From Autumnicola psychrophila (GTDB taxonomy: Bacteria; Bacteroidota; Bacteroidia; Flavobacteriales; Flavobacteriaceae): a stretch of 64,000 nucleotides of DNA. Shown piece after piece: positions 63,001 through 64,000 of the stretch. The notes below the pieces were generated by a model. The model did not search any database, was not told the origin of the DNA, and saw only the letters and a program-made list of their open reading frames with translations. A program made the translations under genes and the position numbers. The DNA lies in NCBI RefSeq assembly GCF_031846645.1, contig NZ_JAVRHN010000001.1, positions 186,001 through 250,000 of the forward strand, read 5' to 3'. The first letter of the stretch is position 1, and the number at the start of each line of letters is the position of its first letter.

Positions 63001-64000
63001 AGGCCGTTTGTTCTCCTGCTGAAGTAGATTTAACAGCTCCGGAAATTACCGCAGGTTCTACTTCAGGATTAAATTTTACCTATTGGACAAATGAAACTGC
63101 AACCACTCCTTTAAGCAATCCCACAACAGCAGGGCCGGGAACTTATTATATTAAAGGAACCACAGGTAGCGGTTGTTCTATGATCGAACCGGTAACAGTT
63201 ACCGAAAATCCTACTCCGGAATTGACCAGTCCGACCGAGGTCGCAGGATTCTGTTCAGAAACTGCCTTTATTTACGAATTTACGAGTAACGTCTCGGAAA
63301 CCCAATTTTACTGGAGCAGGAATGCAATGAACGGAATCTCCACCCCTGCAAATAATTCCAGTGGGGATATTGGCGAGGTACTGGTAAACACCACCACAAA
63401 TCCTATCGATGTGGTTTATGAGGTAACTCTGGTAAGTCCGGAAGGTTGTGTAAGCACTACAGAAATCAGCACTACCGTAACCCCTACTCCGCTTTTAACC
63501 AGTACTCTTTCTCCTCCATCAGTTTGTAGTGGTATTGAATTCCAGTACACTCCCACAAGTGAAACCGGAGGAACAATTTTTAGCTGGTCTCGGGAAGAAG
63601 TTGCGGGAATCAGCAATCCCACTGCCATAGGAACAGGTGCAATAAATGAAGTGCTGGAAAATACCACCAACCAGACTTTGGGCGTAACCTATAAATACAC
63701 GCTGAGTTCGAATAACTGTGAAAATCCGAAAATCTTCAACGTCACCGTTCCGATCACTCCTTCACCGGATACTGAAGTATTTGTTTCTAAAGACGGAGGC
63801 ACTCTGTTTCCCGATCAAATAGAAATTTGCCCTGGTGAAGATGTAGATCTATTCTCTTCGACTTCCTTTCCCACTGATTCGTCGTTGCCTTCAGAACTTC
63901 TTAACGGAGATTTCAACAATGGTCGGCAGGGCTGGACTACACAATCTGGCAGTGGTAGCAGGAGATGGAATTTAGCGTCTGATGGCACACGTGCTTACAC
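60057..64000 (+). CDS. Giant surface protein with SprB repeat and tandem 80-residue repeats (partial)
   Basis: The frame is open from an ATG at 60057 to the window end, at least 1314 codons. An N-terminal membrane/signal segment (GISFFLAVFTIYILSASK) is followed by one SprB-type repeat (about 60-130; NPTCNDASDGSISISITNGV, SAGSYSLTVTDAEN). Five tandem 80-residue modules (about 132-532) each have an ITVELDANG or ITIKLDANG start, SAEDIDNNSTDNCQI and VTDVNGNSATGTATVTV, an HYR-like immunoglobulin type with acidic loops that may bind calcium. Further Ig/PKD-like modules follow (NPTPSIATPADIVVCDGEQ and similar). SprB itself is the gliding adhesin, so a surface adhesin role is plausible but not proven. 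The end, including any T9SS domain, is outside. Confidence 0.88.
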   Translation, partial: MGKITFVVKAVGISFFLAVFTIYILSASKTNSTEVSFNILKEAGTSLPEKKIADPLITASNVQNPTCNDASDGSISISITNGVTPYKYSWTGPGNFSKTSKNIDNLSAGSYSLTVTDAENTPSTKSFTLEVEDNIAPTVQTQNITVELDANGNAAISAEDIDDGSTDNCQIQSLSLYKENFDCGDIGQNTVTLTAVDVNGNSATGTATVTVDDNIAPIVQTQNITIKLDANGSATISAEDIDNNSTDNCQIDDLSLSKTNFDCNDIGHNSVELTVTDVNGNSATGTATVTVDDNIAPIVQTQNITIKLDANGSATISAEDIDNNSTDNCQIQSRSLNITNFDCDDIGSNSVELTVTDVNGNSATGTATVTIKDEVDPIVKTQNITVELDANGSATISAEDIDNNSTDNCQIDDLSLSKTNFDCNDIGDNSVELTVTDVNGNSATGTATVTVEDNITPIVQTQNITVELDANGSVTISAEDIDNNSTDNCQIQSRSLNITNFDCSDLGENTVTLRVTDVNNNSATETAKVTVKDEIGPNDPNLEQFITWSCGEPVEIPTTTDNCSAEVTATTEDPIEFDSFGEKTITWIFEDTSGNKLEFEQKIIVPEPTVNPVENIEVCNGEAIPAITFAGSTVDGTTYQWTSDNSSIGTSARGSNQIPSFEAKNNTSEITTATITVTPVANNCEGESTSFTITVNPTPSIATPADIVVCDGEQISGVTFSGIAVAGTTISWSNDNTNTGLGASGNGNIPSFTATNTINESIFSTISATPSAHDCDGIVETFTIEVKPNPTVTAPDPQIYCNGNTADAIPLTGSPEGVTYAITGGAQIGLSNRSAASEIPSFTPVNNTNNPVTAEISITPKANGCTGDPVSYSVTVNPTPNVSISPSTQAICSKGTTAISLSGNVTGTDFNWTVAEISPAGSVTGAEDGSGDRISQTLINTTTSPATVKYKVLPIANNCSGTPITVTVTVNPTPELQITNPEAVCSPAEVDLTAPEITAGSTSGLNFTYWTNETATTPLSNPTTAGPGTYYIKGTTGSGCSMIEPVTVTENPTPELTSPTEVAGFCSETAFIYEFTSNVSETQFYWSRNAMNGISTPANNSSGDIGEVLVNTTTNPIDVVYEVTLVSPEGCVSTTEISTTVTPTPLLTSTLSPPSVCSGIEFQYTPTSETGGTIFSWSREEVAGISNPTAIGTGAINEVLENTTNQTLGVTYKYTLSSNNCENPKIFNVTVPITPSPDTEVFVSKDGGTLFPDQIEICPGEDVDLFSSTSFPTDSSLPSELLNGDFNNGRQGWTTQSGSGSRRWNLASDGTRAY
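60451..61650 (+). repeat. Five tandem 240-bp coding repeats
   Basis: Exactly 240-bp periodic (for example AGAATATTACTATTAAACTT at 60721 and 60961), each encoding 80 residues. Units 2 and 4 share IDDLSLSKTNFDCNDIG, while units 3 and 5 share IQSRSLNITNFDC, so the last four form two copies of a 480-bp double unit. Unit 1 is the most diverged. Confidence 0.93.

Noticed and set aside
61529..63670. Minus-strand ORFs of 60-150 residues opposite the second giant gene
   Set aside because: They lie antisense to a continuous, repeat-rich coding frame that runs off the window and look like mirror-frame artefacts of Thr/Val-rich sequence.

Overview
The window is a chromosomal segment of a member of the Bacteroidota, almost certainly a marine-type Flavobacteriaceae. 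The evidence is low-GC DNA, promoters of the TTTG-N18/19-TAnnTTTG type, genes without clear Shine-Dalgarno sites, a type IX secretion (T9SS) plug protein, a giant secreted protein ending in a T9SS sorting domain, a SprB-type repeat, a sodium-pumping NADH dehydrogenase (Nqr), a FolK-deoxynucleoside kinase fusion, and a type II-C CRISPR-Cas locus with a 46-bp repeat. Genus cannot be fixed from the sequence alone.

Layout. (1) 1-4920: the 3' end of cas9, then cas1, cas2 and a 36-repeat/35-spacer CRISPR array. A terminator at the cas2 side and a promoter-like motif inside every repeat indicate that the array is read on the minus strand, toward cas2. (2) 5146-5448: tRNA-Gly(GCC) and tRNA-Leu(UAA) with their own promoter and terminator. 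(3) 5570-23434: housekeeping and envelope genes: mutS, a ModF-like double ABC ATPase, an exported esterase preceded by a heptanucleotide array, an ABC exporter, a SpoU methyltransferase, a folK-dNK fusion, a queuosine-precursor transporter, an AsmA-like protein, DUF2797, GH3, an FAD oxidoreductase, and a tRNA-Gly(UCC) whose 3' end recurs twice in tandem downstream. (4) 23483-33865: acetyltransferases, a ClpP-like protease, two convergent L,D-transpeptidases, gpmI with a thioredoxin lipoprotein, a HAD/map/HNH operon, a methyltransferase and apbE. (5) 33906-39884: nqrABCDEF in one minus-strand operon, with apbE just downstream of it. ApbE is the enzyme that flavinylates NqrB and NqrC. (6) 40051-47257: T9SS plug protein, DUF3667 and apaG, followed by a histidine kinase/response regulator cassette lying between two direct repeats of about 390 bp. 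Each repeat holds the 3' part of apaG plus the 3' tip of the NRDE gene. (7) 47394-64000: pruA and two giant multi-Ig-domain surface proteins, the second running off the window.

The most unusual structure is the two-component cassette at 42893-46240. It splits an ancestral convergent apaG/NRDE pair and is bounded by direct repeats that differ by only a few bases, all synonymous within apaG. This is the pattern expected from integration of a circle, or of DNA from a related strain, by recombination in that pair. Other points of interest are the CRISPR array polarity with repeat-embedded promoters, the tandem tRNA-Gly 3'-end copies, the 19-unit heptamer array in front of the esterase, and the 240-bp/480-bp higher-order repeats in the second giant surface protein.
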